Under the pieces are notes generated by a model. It was not told the DNA's origin. It did not search any database and was given only the letters and a program-made list of their open reading frames with translations. The position numbers were made by a program, and so were the translations under genes. This document shows positions 34,145 to 46,900 of a stretch of DNA of 64,000 bases, one piece after another. Source of the stretch: Spirodela intermedia (lineage: Eukaryota; Streptophyta; Magnoliopsida; Alismatales; Araceae); the NCBI GenBank assembly GCA_902729315.2, contig LR746264.1, positions 3,078,878 through 3,142,877 on the forward strand, written 5' to 3'. Numbering within the stretch: the stretch's first letter is position 1; every line of letters starts with the position of its first letter.

Positions 34145-34764
34145 GTCGTCTTGTGCTGTGTTGGGAACAATCATATCATAGTAGGCCAGCGTTTTGGGTC
34201 AGATTGTGTTAGATTGTTGAACTGTTCCTCATCTTCTGCTCTCACCTGGTCTTCAGCCTCTCAAATCATTAGAAGAGGAAGATCTCTCTCTCTCTCTCTC
34301 TCTCTCATGAAGATATATGAATTTATATATGTTTATTTAAAATTAGGAGTTGAATAGTTTTTGAGAACTGCAAAGTGTATGCAAAAGATGTGATAATTGT
34401 GAATTAAAATATGATTCTAATTATTATTATTATTATTATTATATTTGGGCATATATACGTCCAAATATGTAAAAAATCTCTCAACTTCTCTTCATATGAT
34501 CGGCTTAATTCGATTTTTTACATCGTGAAAATGCGCTTTAAAAAAAGGAATTAGAATTTTCGCTTTCATCTATATTTTAATTCCTCTTTATAAACATTAT
34601 TTAATTACCAGTTAGATTTTATTCTAGTCACCTTACACGTGGATTAAGATCTGAGGGTATTTACGTCCTTCATCCGATATATCCGTTGAGAGGAGTTTCC
34701 AATTTTGGAGGGGAGAGAGAGAGAGAGAGATCTTGTTTCAGTCCGCCGGGAACTACTTGGAACC

Positions 34765-37700
34765 ATGCTCCTGCTCTCTTCCCCCGTCGCTTCCATCACG
34801 CCGGTAAATCCTCGCCGGCGACGGCCCCCGCCTTCGCCCAGTCTCGACGCTGTGAGGCGCTTGGTGGATTCGACGACCTCCAAAAACCCCGCCGCCGTCT
34901 CCTCCTCCCCGGCCTCCGAACACCCCATCCAAGCACTCCGCCGGGGCGACTGGGTGAAGCTCATCTGCGGGGCCAGCTTCGAGGTAGAGAAGCTTCTCTT
35001 TCAAGTAGGGGGATAAGCTCTTCGTTCTTCCGGCTCATCTTCTGTGGCTCTCGTGTTCTTGAAAATTTTTGAGCAGGATGCTGCGGACGTGAGGAATCTC
35101 TCTCTTTTATATGCCCTAGCGGGAGGTCAGAACGTGTAGAATTGACATATCAATTAATTGTCTGCATTTTTTTCCCACCTCACATGCTGTTTTCTTGATT
35201 GGTGTGGTCGCGGTGTTGCAGTCGATTGCATCGACTGTGCGGCCGACGCGTCGGTTGTGAACGCGGTTGTCGAAGGGGTGGAAATGGCGATGTCGATTGC
35301 TCCAGTCCCGAGACCGTGGGTGATGATCAGCATCAACGACGACCAAGCAGACGTTCACTTCCGCAAAGCAGGTAGGACCCCGCCATGATCAGGATTCCCA
35401 TGATGATCAATCGTCTCATCTCTCCGCAGTCACGGCGAGGAACCTACTCAAATCGGAGAACATTTCTCGAAACTGTTCATCAATAAGATCATGCGCCCCC
35501 CTCCCCTCCCCCCACCCACCCCCAGGAACATACATGGACTTTCCGAGAAATTTCCTCGAAAAAAATAAGAATATCTTCGGAACTTCCCGTGGAGTCTTCT
35601 TGGTTTTCATTATCGCTTCATCGCTTCTTCTAATTCGGAGCGTTGATTGCCTATTCTTAGCCAGAATTCGATCCCGAGGACTGCCCTCCTGATTGCTCCA
35701 GGCCGTGCGAAAGGGTTTGCCCCGCTAATGCAATCTCTCTGGAGAGGCTCTCCGTAAAAGATGAATCACCAGATGGTCTGATTCCTCGAGGTGTTCTTCA
35801 GGTAGTCAAAACCCTCTTCAGCCAGGCCTGCTGGTGGATCTCCATAGTTTGCCGTTATTTATGCGGACTGCGTTTTTGAAACTTTCTGCAGGGTGGTGTT
35901 ATTACAGAACGGTGCTATGGCTGCGGCCGTTGCTTTCCAGTCTGCCCATATGATAAAATAAGTAGGTTCAAAGCTTTTTCACACTTTTTTGAGCAAATTT
36001 GATCTCAAATAATCACAACGATCATTGATTTTCTTCTTGTTAATTATCCTGGATTGGATGATACACTCCATGAGAACTTGAAGCAGCACGTTGTCTTTCC
36101 CTGTTCCAGGAGCCATGACATATATCAGAGATGTGGCAGCCACCTCAGAACTCCTGAAGAGAGATGATGTGGATGCGGTGGAGATACACACGAGTGGAAG
36201 GTCCTAAAGGATTTCATGTGGAAAAATAGTTGATCGTCAGCCATTGTTGTTCTTTTTTTATCATGTTAATCTCAGCTATCTATCTATATATGCATACAGG
36301 CATCCTGATCTGTTCAGAGAGCTCTGGAATAGCTTGGGTGATTCACTTAATCACATGAAGCTGATAGCAGTTAGTCCCAAGCTCGTGCCATTTAAATAAT
36401 TTTCTGTATTCTTATCATCTTTCTATATCTTAATCTTTTTGCATCAGGTTGTCATCTGATCATTGTTTAACCGCACGATCCATTTAATTTAATCAAAGAT
36501 CATCCTCACCTTCTTCTTTGAGTTAAAAAGTGAGACTACCAGCATGAAACATGTAATTTAAGCAAAAATAGGTGGGATGTTCTCTAAAAGTAAAATAAAT
36601 CTTAGGATCAGATCTTGAACAAATCTTTGGACAAACTTTGAAAAAGTAAAATAGACTCTGAACAGAAGCAAAACAAATAAGAGGATAACAGCGATCAGAA
36701 TTTAAAAAGAACAAAACAGATACTGAACAACCAACTGAAATTGGACCAGTCTTCTCGTGATTTTCTGTGGCCCAATAAGATTTTGGACTTCTGTTTGGTA
36801 TTCTCCTTTTCACGGCCTAATTCTAAAGTTGCTGATCCTCCAATTTTGGGTTCTTGTGTGTTTTGGTCGGCATTAGGAGCAAAAGTTTATGATGTTGACA
36901 TGACCCCACAAGACCAGAAACTGGAGTTGGCTTAAACCATAGAGTCCTCTCAAATTAGATACCATAGAATATGAATCATTAAGTATCTTTTTCTAAAATA
37001 ATAATTGTAGGTGTTATAGTTCACCCCTCCTTTTCTTGCAGATTAGCTTACCCAATTCTGGAGAATCGACTGTATCTGCAATGGATAACTTGTACTTAAT
37101 TATCAAGGAAAACCTTCGATGCCATAATTTATGGCAGGTACGTGACTGAATTTCGCAGATAAGTTTTTTAACATTTTCTTGTTGGGAAATTGTTGGCAAA
37201 TTTTGTTTCAATTGTTCGATTGAATGGGCAGGGTGAGCTACGTTCTCTCATTTATCCCATGAAATTAATTCTTTCCAATTTCATTCTACTGTCACTAATG
37301 ACAAACTTAATTTGTTTCTGTTGCTTTGGATTGTTCTCAGTGGCACTACCATATTCATGATTTTATCCAGTGAATTATTCGAATCTCGTTTCATGCCTTA
37401 ATAAAACGGGGATTGCACATAAATTCATAACTTTAGCTGCAAGGGAATTCCCCACCTATTTGGAAATAGTTCCACCTTTGTTAGTGAAAACTAATCATAG
37501 AAAGATCCTTATTGTGCTCTCTTCATTGCTTTTCATCGTTTGACCCTTATCATGCCTACTAGTATCATTTAAATAACTTTATAAGGGAATCTTTCAAATC
37601 TGCTCTTACATTTCACTGAGTAGTGAGGAAAAAAATACAACTTTAGGGGTTTAAGATTTAGAGTTTATGGTTTTAGTTTTTTCCATTGACTGGAAAGGAC

Positions 37701-38845
37701 ATAAATTTAATGTCTTCACTCATATTAGTGAAAATAAAATTTGAAGTAAATAAGACCCGCGCTGCTAATTACAAGTTTTTTTATGGATTCAGCTGGATGG
37801 CCGACCAATGAGCGGAGACATTGGCCGAGGAACCACCAAGGAGACCATTGACTTCGCTGTTCATCTGGCTGCTGCCCAGGACCGTCCTCCTGGTGCTTCC
37901 CTCGATCCGTCGATCTGATCTAAACTACATCCCTTGCGTATTTCTATATGGCCCTACTGATTTTTTTCTACCAAGATCTTTTCTTTCTTTAAGGGTTCCT
38001 TCAGCTTGCTGGCGGTACAAATGCCCACACAGTAGACTGCCTCAAGAAAGTTGGGCTTTTCCAGGCATGGTCTATTCCTGGTAATAATATAATTATTCCC
38101 TCTTTCGGTATGAATGCCCTTTTTTTTTTTTGGAAGTTCTTCTTCTAGGATGGGCTGTTTCGATGAATGAACTCTTTTCTTCAAATGGGCATTAAGTAAG
38201 GATCAGCCAATCTGATCCTTTGGACCTACTTCGGATGGGCCATTCAACTTGGTTGATCTGTTCCTCGCTCCAATCCAGACCCAGATTAAGATTGGCAGTC
38301 GAGAAGATATTAGACAATAAAATTTGAGATTATATTTGCTACTTTCTCAAATCTTTTGATAATCATGATGATCTTTATCAGATCAGACAAAGGACGGTGC
38401 TTCTTGTTCCACTGCCATCATGCCTGGAGCTCCGCCAGCTCTGATCGGCGGCGTGGCGTTTGGGGGCTACGCTCGGAAGGTATTGGTTCCCTCTCTTCCT
38501 ACTAGCAAAGTTGTTGTTAGTAAGGCCCGGGCCCGGAAGAAAGCCTCAGAAATGGGCTCCGGGCTGGTTTCCCATGAGAAATCTTGAAGCCCGGGCCTGG
38601 CCCAGATAGAGGTCGGGTCAGACCCTTCCCACTTTTTGTTCTTGTCTAATATGATTGTGATGATTATGCCCGGACAAAGTGTTGCCGGCCCATTGACACT
38701 TGGGAGTCTGATGCAGATTGTGGGGCGTGTCCTAAGTGAGCTGAAGTCGGGCCAGATCGAAGACCACCCGGAACAGCTCCTGGTGGGCCTCAGAGAAGCT
38801 CTCAATCTGGTGGGTCCCATGAAGTGTGGCAGACCCACCATCTAA
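34765..38845 (+). CDS. Plastid LdpA-like iron-sulphur protein
   Basis: Twelve exons join in frame: 34765-34983, 35077-35125, 35222-35371, 35665-35801, 35892-35961, 36110-36200, 36300-36369, 37042-37137, 37793-37892, 37994-38080, 38382-38479 and 38717-38845, giving 431 residues. The first about 50 residues (Ser/Thr/Pro/Arg-rich, few acids) look like a chloroplast transit peptide. Two [4Fe-4S]-type cysteine clusters follow: CPPDCSRPCERVCP (Cys146, 150, 154, 158) and CYGCGRCFPVCP (Cys193, 196, 199, 203). The rest (DVDAVEIHTSGR, WQLDGRPMSGDIGRGTTKET, ALIGGVAFGGYARKIVGRVL) matches the LdpA C-terminal domain. In cyanobacteria LdpA senses redox/light and tunes the circadian period; plant homologues are little studied. 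At exon 10/11 the canonical GT donor joins to ATCAG-ACA; a GC donor seven codons earlier would also keep frame. Confidence 0.85.
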
Positions 38846-39816
38846 TTTGCACCTGGGAAATGGACTCTGGGCTCATCTGAACCGGGCTCAGAAGATGGCC
38901 AGAAGGAGTCGTCGTTTAGAGAGAGAGAGAGAGCCAAGAGTGGAATATATTACGAAACGCTTTCCATTGTCAACGCTGCCTCAGTCCCCTTCATTGTCAA
39001 CGCATAAGAAGATTTCATGGAGTTAAAGAGCAACTCCTTCCTACCAGCAACATGTGGATGGCAAGGGATTCCCCCCCCAACTAGTTCTGACTTACGGGTT
39101 TGTGCCAGATTATGTAAAGTAATTTGTTTCACTCCTCGTTAAGATTAATAACCTATACGAAAAAAGTAAGTTATTTAATTTCATGGCATGTGTCTAGGGT
39201 TGGGCATAGGCAGAGCTATGGCGTCAAGGAATTGGAAATATGTAGTTGCTCATTATGATGGTCGAAACTTAGTTGGAAATGATAGCAAATGAAGCATATC
39301 AATGATATGTTAAAGATGAACTTTACATACTATTACAGCTAACTAAAACAATTGGATCAACTTGTTAGACCATGTACAGTTATTCTACAAGCTCAACCAA
39401 ATCTAGATGATTGCACAATCATTGTTCAAGCTAGCAATAGGGCACCAACTACTTATCTCTCTAGAATTAACAAAGTAGATCAAGCTGGGGCACTACTTGT
39501 TGGCACATAGGGTCACATAAATTTTCTAGATATAGTAAGAGTTGCATGCAATGCACTAGATGAAAAATAATGGAGATTGCCACTAGCTTGAAATGTAGAT
39601 TAGAGTGGACGACCACATCCTACCTTGACTCAAGTCAGAAGAACTATACAAGAGCATCAAATTATTTAAATATCGTTTTAGGTTGGCGCCTCACTTAGAC
39701 TTACCCATTTGAATTTATGGAATGAGTAAATAAGTTAACCTACCTCTTCAACCAGTCATTGAGATTGACAATTTACTTAGTCTTTCACATTTATCCTTTG
39801 ATGTTTCATAGAACAA

Positions 39817-39855
<39 letters not shown>

Positions 39856-40384
39856 GGCACAATCTTCCCAATGGATACCACTGACATAATGCGTTCAATA
39901 ATCTACAAAGTAATTCTAGGCCCAAATCCGGGATTTCCAAATGGAAAGGTTTGCCAATTGGGGTAGTCTTTTCAAAATAAAATATCATTCAACTACGATA
40001 GTTCAAGACCTCATAAATAGGTACCTCGCTACAAACCATCTGACTGGACATTTGATTAACTGCATAAAAGAGGATGTGACACTCACCAATTAGAGGAATG
40101 AGTTGAAAAGAGTAAAACCTTGCGGCCAATGTGAGGTCATGTAGTGAGCCATGCATGCATGTTCAAAAGTGTGCTTCAGCATGACGTGGCACACACATTG
40201 AGACCGCATGTGTATGGCGGCATGTGACAACATGATGTGGCATGGATTGTTGAGGCATTATGTTAGTGACATGACTCAACATAAGACATGCAACATGGGC
40301 ACTTAGTAGGTAGTAACTACTGCACATCAGGGTGTGGCTTCTCACTGCAGGTAATCAGGGTGATGGTTATGCTAACCACCAAAG
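38846..40384. other. Intergenic DNA, no gene recognised
   Basis: 3' flank of the LdpA-like gene, then AT-rich DNA. A trinucleotide repeat (ATG/TGA/GAT) runs from about 39818 to 39855. Broken frames between 39200 and 39780 may be transposon residue, but I could not name them. Confidence 0.4.
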
Positions 40385-40751
40385 TGACAAGAGAATTGAT
40401 TATTTACCTCGTAGAGAATTAACTTAGATGATAATCTACGAGGCCCTTCCGGTGATGGGTGTGCTCATAACCTGCAGAAAAGAAATCCTAGTTGCATGGT
40501 AAATCGTATGATCCTTGATCGTAACCGAAACCCATCAAAGAGTCTAGTCGAAGAATGGGAGGAAGAAGATTGGCGGAAGGAGATGGTTTGAGGGGACAAA
40601 GGTCCGTCCTTTATTTCGTGCCATACTTATTGCTTTTATACACGTACATGGCGCTCATCACGCTCCCTGCAAGTCTAGAGATGATATTGCAGTCCGTGGT
40701 TTTCTCATCACATAAGGAAGGTACTCTGAGCGAAACGGAAGCCATTAAGGT

Positions 40752-41285
40752 CTAGAGGCCGCCTCCATCGCCACCACCCAGCCCATCATAGCCTTCTCCC
40801 CCACCTCCACCACGGCCACGGCCATAACGTCCGCCACGGCCACCACCGTGCCCATAGCCTTCGCTTCCATCTCCACCACGGCCGCGGCCACCACCTTGCC
40901 CGTCGCCTCCGCCATGGTCACCGCCACCACGCCCAAAGCCTTCACCTTTACCTTCGCCTTCGCCTCCTCCGCCGCCACCCCCGCCACCCCCTCCGTGTCC
41001 CCAACCAGCTCCAGTGCCATGGCCATACCCTCCACCGCCTCCACAGCCCCAACCATAGCCACCACCGTTCCCTCCACCACTTCCGACGCTATTCCCTCCC
41101 CCTTCTCCCTTTCCTCCCCCATAACCTCTTCCGCTGCTGCCTCCACCGCCTTCACCCGCCCCAGTCCCTCCGGCGGAGCCATCACCGTCCAACATCGTCT
41201 CCTGAAGATGCCTGCCGTCGGCGATGGCGGCCATCAGCACCACCGCTGCCACCAGAAACCCTAGGCTTCTCAAGCCCTTCCCCAT
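40752..41285 (-). CDS. Glycine-rich wall-type protein B', intact short copy
   Basis: A single open exon of 177 residues on the minus strand. MGKGLRSLGFLVAAVVLMAA and IADGRHLQETMLDGDGSAGG match the signal peptide and N-terminus of the copy at 25553-26380. Only about one repeat unit is present (GTGAGEGGGGSSGRGYGGGK), against four in the left-arm copy. The tail (GGGYGWGCGGGGGYGHGTGA, ending GGDGGGL) is well kept. The TATA element is inverted at 41363-41368. The product should be a secreted structural wall protein. The open frame and kept signal peptide suggest that it is functional. Confidence 0.8.
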   Translation of the reverse strand: MGKGLRSLGFLVAAVVLMAAIADGRHLQETMLDGDGSAGGTGAGEGGGGSSGRGYGGGKGEGGGNSVGSGGGNGGGYGWGCGGGGGYGHGTGAGWGHGGGGGGGGGGGEGEGKGEGFGRGGGDHGGGDGQGGGRGRGGDGSEGYGHGGGRGGRYGRGRGGGGGEGYDGLGGGDGGGL

Positions 41286-41929
41286 CTTCGCTAAGGAGAG
41301 AACAGAGCAGAAGAAGAGGTTCTCTGTCCCGAGGTGGCGATGGCCATGCGGCCACTGGGGTTCTTATAGGGCCGAGCTCCCCTCCCCCTCGAGTCGAGAC
41401 CAACCCTGTGCGATCAATCCATTTCTCTGTGGGTCCTGAAGAGGAAGGCGATACGTCCATGGCTCTGAGAACCCCAGAAGTCCAACGAGCTCTGACCTTA
41501 GCATCTCTCTCTCTCTCTCTCTCTCGTGCGCCTGTCCTACCAGCTATCTTTATGCTCTGCGAATCTCCAGGTTATCGATCTAAATCCATGCAGTTACGTG
41601 CATGGAGTTCCTTCCTACGTGACCGGTGTTCGGTGTTGGCATCGTCAGCAAGACGCCATCGTAATTTCACTCCCCCTCGGCTTCATCGACGGACCCAACC
41701 CGGGCTCTGACGTTCCCGTGCGGTCAGGCCCCGTCATCGTCCCCCTTCCCTCTGTGAACTCTCTCTCTCTCAGCCCTAAAATGCCGGGCACATATATACG
41801 GGTGGCATTTGAACTTGCTTACAATTTGAACGGCGAAAGGACGTCCGCTTATTTCTTGCCATACTCATAGCTTCATGCACTCTGCGTCACCAGAGTTACG
41901 GTGAAGCGTTGGGCCTTACATGGCGTAGT

Positions 41930-42906
41930 CTAGAAGCCACCGTCGCCTCCACCGCCTCCCCCTCCCCCTCCCCCGCCACCGCCTCCTCCGCCACCGCCAC
42001 CCCCACCACCTCTCTTACCTCCTCTAGCGACACCACCAGCACCTCCACCGCCTCCATTTCCACCTCCGCCGGCGCCACCACCTCCAGCTCCGCCACCATC
42101 ACCTCCATCCCCTCCCTTTCCTCCTCCGACTGCGCCATCACCCCCAGCTCCAACACCAGAACCTGCTCCACCTTCTTTCCCTCCTCCGGTGCTGCCACCG
42201 CCTACACCACCCCCACTGCCAGCTCCACCACCTGCACCGCCACCGGAACCTCCGGCACCTTCTTTCCCTCCTGCGGCGCCATCACCACCTACACCACCCC
42301 CACTGCCAGCTCCGCCACTTGCACCGCCACCGGAACCTCCGGCACCTTCTTTCCCTCCTGCGGCGCCATCACCACCTACATCACCCCCACTGCCAGCTCC
42401 GCCACATGCACCGCCACCGGAACCTCCGGCACCTTCTTTCCCTCCTGCGGCGCCATCACCACCTACACCACCCCCACTGCCAGCTCCGCCACTTGCACCG
42501 CCACCGGAACCTCCGGCATCTTCTTTCCCTCCTGCGGCGCCATCACCACCTACACCACCTCCACTGCCAGCTCCGCCACTTGCACCGCCACCGGAACCTC
42601 CGGCACCTTCTTTCCCTCCTGCGGCGCCATCACCACCTACATCACCCCAGTGCCAGCTCCGCCACCTGCACTATCACCGGAACCTCCTCCACCCTTTCCT
42701 CCGGTGCCACCATCACCTACACCACCTCCACTGCCAGCTCCGCCATTTGCACCGCCACTAGCTCCTGCTCCACCGCTACTGCCACCAAGGCCACCATCCA
42801 AGGTCACATCCTTCTCAAGACGACGGCCATCGGCAACGGTGGCCACCAGTGCTGCCACCGCCACCAACCCCACGAGCAACCCTAAGCGCTTCACGGCCCT
42901 CCACAT
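41930..42906 (-). pseudogene. Glycine-rich protein A', frameshifted copy
   Basis: The minus strand starts MWRAVKRLGLLVGLVAVAAL and VATVADGRRLEKDVTLDGGL, like gene A. It then has a Gly/Ser-rich region and stops after 89 residues at 42637. Compared with the next repeat units, GGCACTGGGGTGATGTAGG at that point lacks one base, so the frame moves onto a TAG. Beyond it the Gly frame continues through at least five 87-bp units (GGDGAAGGKEGAGGSGGGAS and GGAGSGGGV; the TCTTTCCCTC landmark recurs at 42261 and 42348) and ends at a TAG at 41930-41932. The copy is therefore truncated or dead unless the missing base is an assembly error. Confidence 0.65.
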
Positions 42907-43652
42907 CTTCTTTCAGAAGAGAACAACTAGTAGTCGGAGGAAGAGCTGATGCTTCATGCCGACAAGGTGGTGGATGAGGGCCCTTCTTATAGGCCGGGTC
43001 GTCACTCCACATACTCTCTCTCCCTCTCTTAATTGCTGGTATCCTCACCGTCCACGACATTCCGGCACCTCTCTCGTTCTCTCATCTCTTTCTCTTAATG
43101 GCAGCTGTCCTAGGCTTCGCCTACACCTTGACATTCTTCTCCTCTTCTTCTCCGTTTACATTCACCCCTATCCTTTTTTATCCATCCATTTGCGCGCATG
43201 AATGACAATGTACGCTTCTCTCTGTCCATCACAGAGAGAGGAGTGAGGGAGAGAGAGAGAGACACACACACACTGACACCTTTCCCGTTGCCCTTCACAA
43301 GTTTATGTGAATGAACGCGTGCGATGTTCTTTGCTCAGAGTTACATGCCGTGGCCAGCTTCACAAAATCTTATGAACCGAGAATGGCGGCAGTTCCACGA
43401 AAAAGACTAGTCAGTGGGGAATTCACGTCGGCGCTTGGGAAATAGAGATAGGTTTGATTTCTCACACGTGATCCCCTTGTCGACATTAGTGACTGAAAGA
43501 GTTGCTGAAGTCGGTACCTGGGAAATGCGGCGAAGTTTGACTTCCTGGGTAACCTTGTTAGATGTATAGACGGAGAAATCAAAGACGGTACTCTCTCACG
43601 GGTCAAAATGAATGGTTTTCAAGATCGTTCTTGATTTGCCTTGATATCGGTA

Positions 43653-44214
43653 AGCATCATAGTTTATGGGGAAAAAACAGAGTGTTTGTGCAAGAGTTGT
43701 GTAGATCTTAGAAAGATAAATGTTTGGCATATTGCTTGCTTGTGTTTGAATCAGTTGGGTCACAGAGTCTTCTGAGAAACATGCATGGAATGTTTCATCC
43801 TAAATGGGGGATTACATATTTTTTATTATTTTCACTACTTTGTGTATTAACAGTTGGGTTGACAGAAAAAAAAATGACAACTCAGTGCATTCAACAGTGA
43901 AATACTAATAAAAAAGGACAAAGAGACACAAATTCTTCTCCGATAGCTTCAACATTGATTTAAGAATCAAGTATAATCTTGATGTGCTTCTCCCTCCCAT
44001 CACTATTCAGTCTCTAGAGGCAGGAAGAGAGACAGAGAGACTTAATGGCGACAACCCCGGGCAGCTTCCCCTCTTTCAAGTTCTTAGCTGGTTTCAACAA
44101 AGGGGAGGCCATCAACTAAAGAATAGTGACAGCTGCCCAGAGAAAGAGAGAGAGAGAGAGAGAGAGTTTTTATGGCCACCATATTTCTAAAGTGTTCAAG
44201 AAAAAAGATTCACA
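43653..44214. other. Non-coding gap with GA tract
   Basis: AT-rich sequence with a GA run at about 44145-44166. No gene is recognised. Confidence 0.4.
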
Positions 44215-46900
44215 TCCTTGAGCCCAGCGAACTTCTTATCTAGTAGTGCTCATGTCATGATATAATGAACTAGATTATTGTCAAGATTAATGACTGCCTT
44301 GTTGTCACAATGTAACTTGGAAAGATATTAACTTTGAAGACTCAATTCTAGTAGTAAGATTCATATCACAAAATATCATAAATACCTTGTGCCATTTCTC
44401 TAAACTCTACTTCAGCTATAGAGGAAGCAACCACACTTTATTTTTTTACTTTTTTTATGTGACCATATGTCCACCAACAAATGTACAATACCTTGAAATT
44501 AAGCATTTGTCATCTACAAATCCAGTCCAATCAGGATTAGTATAACACTTTATTTCAAGATTTCTACTAAAAGAGTAAACAAGACTATGACCTGGACATT
44601 CTTTGATATATCAAAATATGCTAAGTACAACATTCATATGAGAAGAACGAGGGTCATACATTAACTGACTAATTATACTTACAATGTAGGAAATGTGTAG
44701 ATGAGTATATGAAAGATATATCAATCATCTAACAAGTTGTCAACAATATATAATTTATTCACTTGTTCTCCATTGTCACCTTTTAAGTGATGATTTTTCT
44801 CTATTGGAGCATCAACTGATTTGCAACCGAACATACTAGTTTTCATAAAGAGATCTAAGGCGTATTTTATTTGGGAAAGAAAAATTTGTTTAAGAAATTG
44901 AGACACTTCAATTCTAAGAAAATATCTTAATCATCAATTGGATCTTTAATTGATTAATTTCTCTAACATATCTAGTTATCACAATATCATCAATATGTAT
45001 AATTAAAATGGTAATCAAATTATATATACAATCAAACTATGCTTGAGAAAAATGTTTAAGGTCATAAACTGCTCATCTTAAGAGACATACCTTTCCGGTT
45101 GTTTTGGCAACAGAAAACCTAGGTGGGATCTCCATATACACCTCATCTTGGAGGTCTTCATAAAGAAATACATTTTTCACATTAAGTTATAAAATACCTC
45201 AAGCATTGTTAGCAGCACATGATATGAGAGTTCTTATTAAATTCATCTTAACAACTGATGCAAATGTTTCTTTGTAATAAATGGCATATATTTGTAGATA
45301 TCCTTCCATAATTAAATGATTTTTTTATCAATCAATAACACCCTATGGTATGTGTTTAACTGAAAAATTCACTTACAACTTACAACTTTCTTACCAACTA
45401 GTAAAGAGGTCAGTTCTCTCAAGTACTTGCATTTCTTCAATCATAGTGTTCTTCTACTTTACATCTTGTAATGTGATCTCCTAACTTATAGTTATAGAAA
45501 TTGTAGACAATGATGCAATAAAACTTTAATAAGACAGAGATAAAGGCATATGAAAAAAAAATAGCAATGTCATGTTAACATCCTACATTGTCTTTAAAAG
45601 AAGTAAAGAATACTAGCATGACGAACAAAATTTTGTAGCACTATAGGAATATGTACATCATCATTATTTGAAATAGAGGGACTACTTGATGAATAAAGAT
45701 AATCACTTGTTTATGAAGAAGAAGTAACAAATATTGATGATCCCTTTGTGACTTAGAAGGTTATTTGGTAATTGAAGAATGTATAATAAGCTCTTACTAA
45801 TAGGAGTGACCTTGTGGTGTTGGTGTCTCTTTCTATGATACTCTCTCCTTGGAAATCAAGACTCTTATCAAAGTCATCATGAACTATGTGACTAGTAAAT
45901 AAATGTTTTTGAGAAATATCTTGCTCATTACTAAGTATAACAATAGAAATAAGTTTGAGGATTCATAGAAATATTTATGATCTCTAAATGTAAAATTCAT
46001 ACTAAATATTGTATTCTCAATTGGACACTAACACTTGTAACCCTTTTAGTATGCCAAATATCTCACAAAATTTCATTTATATATATGAGAATTGAGTTTT
46101 CCTTTTCATGGTTGATGAACTTGTACAAAATGAATACATTCAAAAACTTTCAAAGGACAATAAAATAATTTTCTCCTTGTAGACATTCTAGGGATGTCTT
46201 GTAACTCAAAATCTGAAGTGACATATGATTAGTCAGATAAGTTGATGTCATAATTGCTTCATTCCAAAAATATAGGAACATTTATATAAAACATGAAACA
46301 CCAAATAATTTCAAGAAGGTGTATATTCATCTGCTCCACTACCCTATTCCAAGATGGGGTATTCACACGTAGTTTGATGAAGATGTCATTATTACACATG
46401 TACTCTTGAAATTCTTTAAATACATATTCTATGCCCATACTAAAATAAAAAATAAATGTAATAAATCATCTATAACCAAGAGTAACATATGTTCCACATG
46501 GTTCTCATATATTCAAGTGGATACCTTCAAAAGGTATTAAATAATACATACCAACACAAACTAGTTCACAAACATATTTATAGTATATTTGATTAATTTG
46601 TAAGCATCACAAACTAATTTGTCTTCTTACATACCTCATAAGTAAAAGAAAATAAGTATTTCAAAAGTGAGAAAGATAAATGACTAATGTGTTCTATGAT
46701 GTAGAATCAATCTCATCTCAATAAAATAAGAAGTCATCAAGCTTATTTAAATTTAATATTTGATCAATCTACACTCCATTATGCATTATACAAGTCCCAA
46801 GTCTCTTCTCTATCTTGAGCTCCTAACAGATATGGTAAGTTTTATAGAAGATTTTCATACACTCTAGATCATTAGTGATATAACTGATTGAAAGTAAATT
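44215..46900 (-). mobile_element. Decayed Ty1/Copia retrotransposon
   Basis: Frames on the minus strand give SSIAEVEFREMAQGIY (about 44390), KLHCDNKAVINLDNNLVHY (about 44300), and ISQFLKQIFLSQIKYALDLF followed by MFGCKSVDAPIEKNHHLKGD (44800-44905), which are RNase H and C-terminal reverse transcriptase of Copia elements. An IDDI-containing RT piece with a decayed catalytic box (IIHIDDIVIT) lies near 44985-45010. Further 5' (higher coordinates) broken pol frames continue to about 46.9 kb. Stops and frameshifts are everywhere. No LTR pair could be placed. Confidence 0.75.

Larger units (their letters stand above)
40385..43652 (-). repeat. Right arm of the large inverted duplication
   Basis: Reverse complement of 22461-26735, including both glycine-rich genes, their CTATAAGAA promoters, the ATGCAGTTACGTGCATGGA-like segment between them (near 25230 and 41587) and both outer flanks. 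It is shorter than the left arm, largely because its gene repeats have fewer copies. Identity is highest in promoters and signal peptides and lower in the repeats. Confidence 0.85.

Noticed and set aside
38467-38841. Minus-strand 124-codon frame across the end of the LdpA-like gene
   Set aside because: Shadow of exons 11 and 12 and their GC-rich intron.
41909-42949. Plus-strand Thr/Ser/Pro-rich frames resembling mucin or arabinogalactan proteins
   Set aside because: They are complements of the inverted glycine-rich copy A'; the signal peptide and TATA lie on the minus strand.
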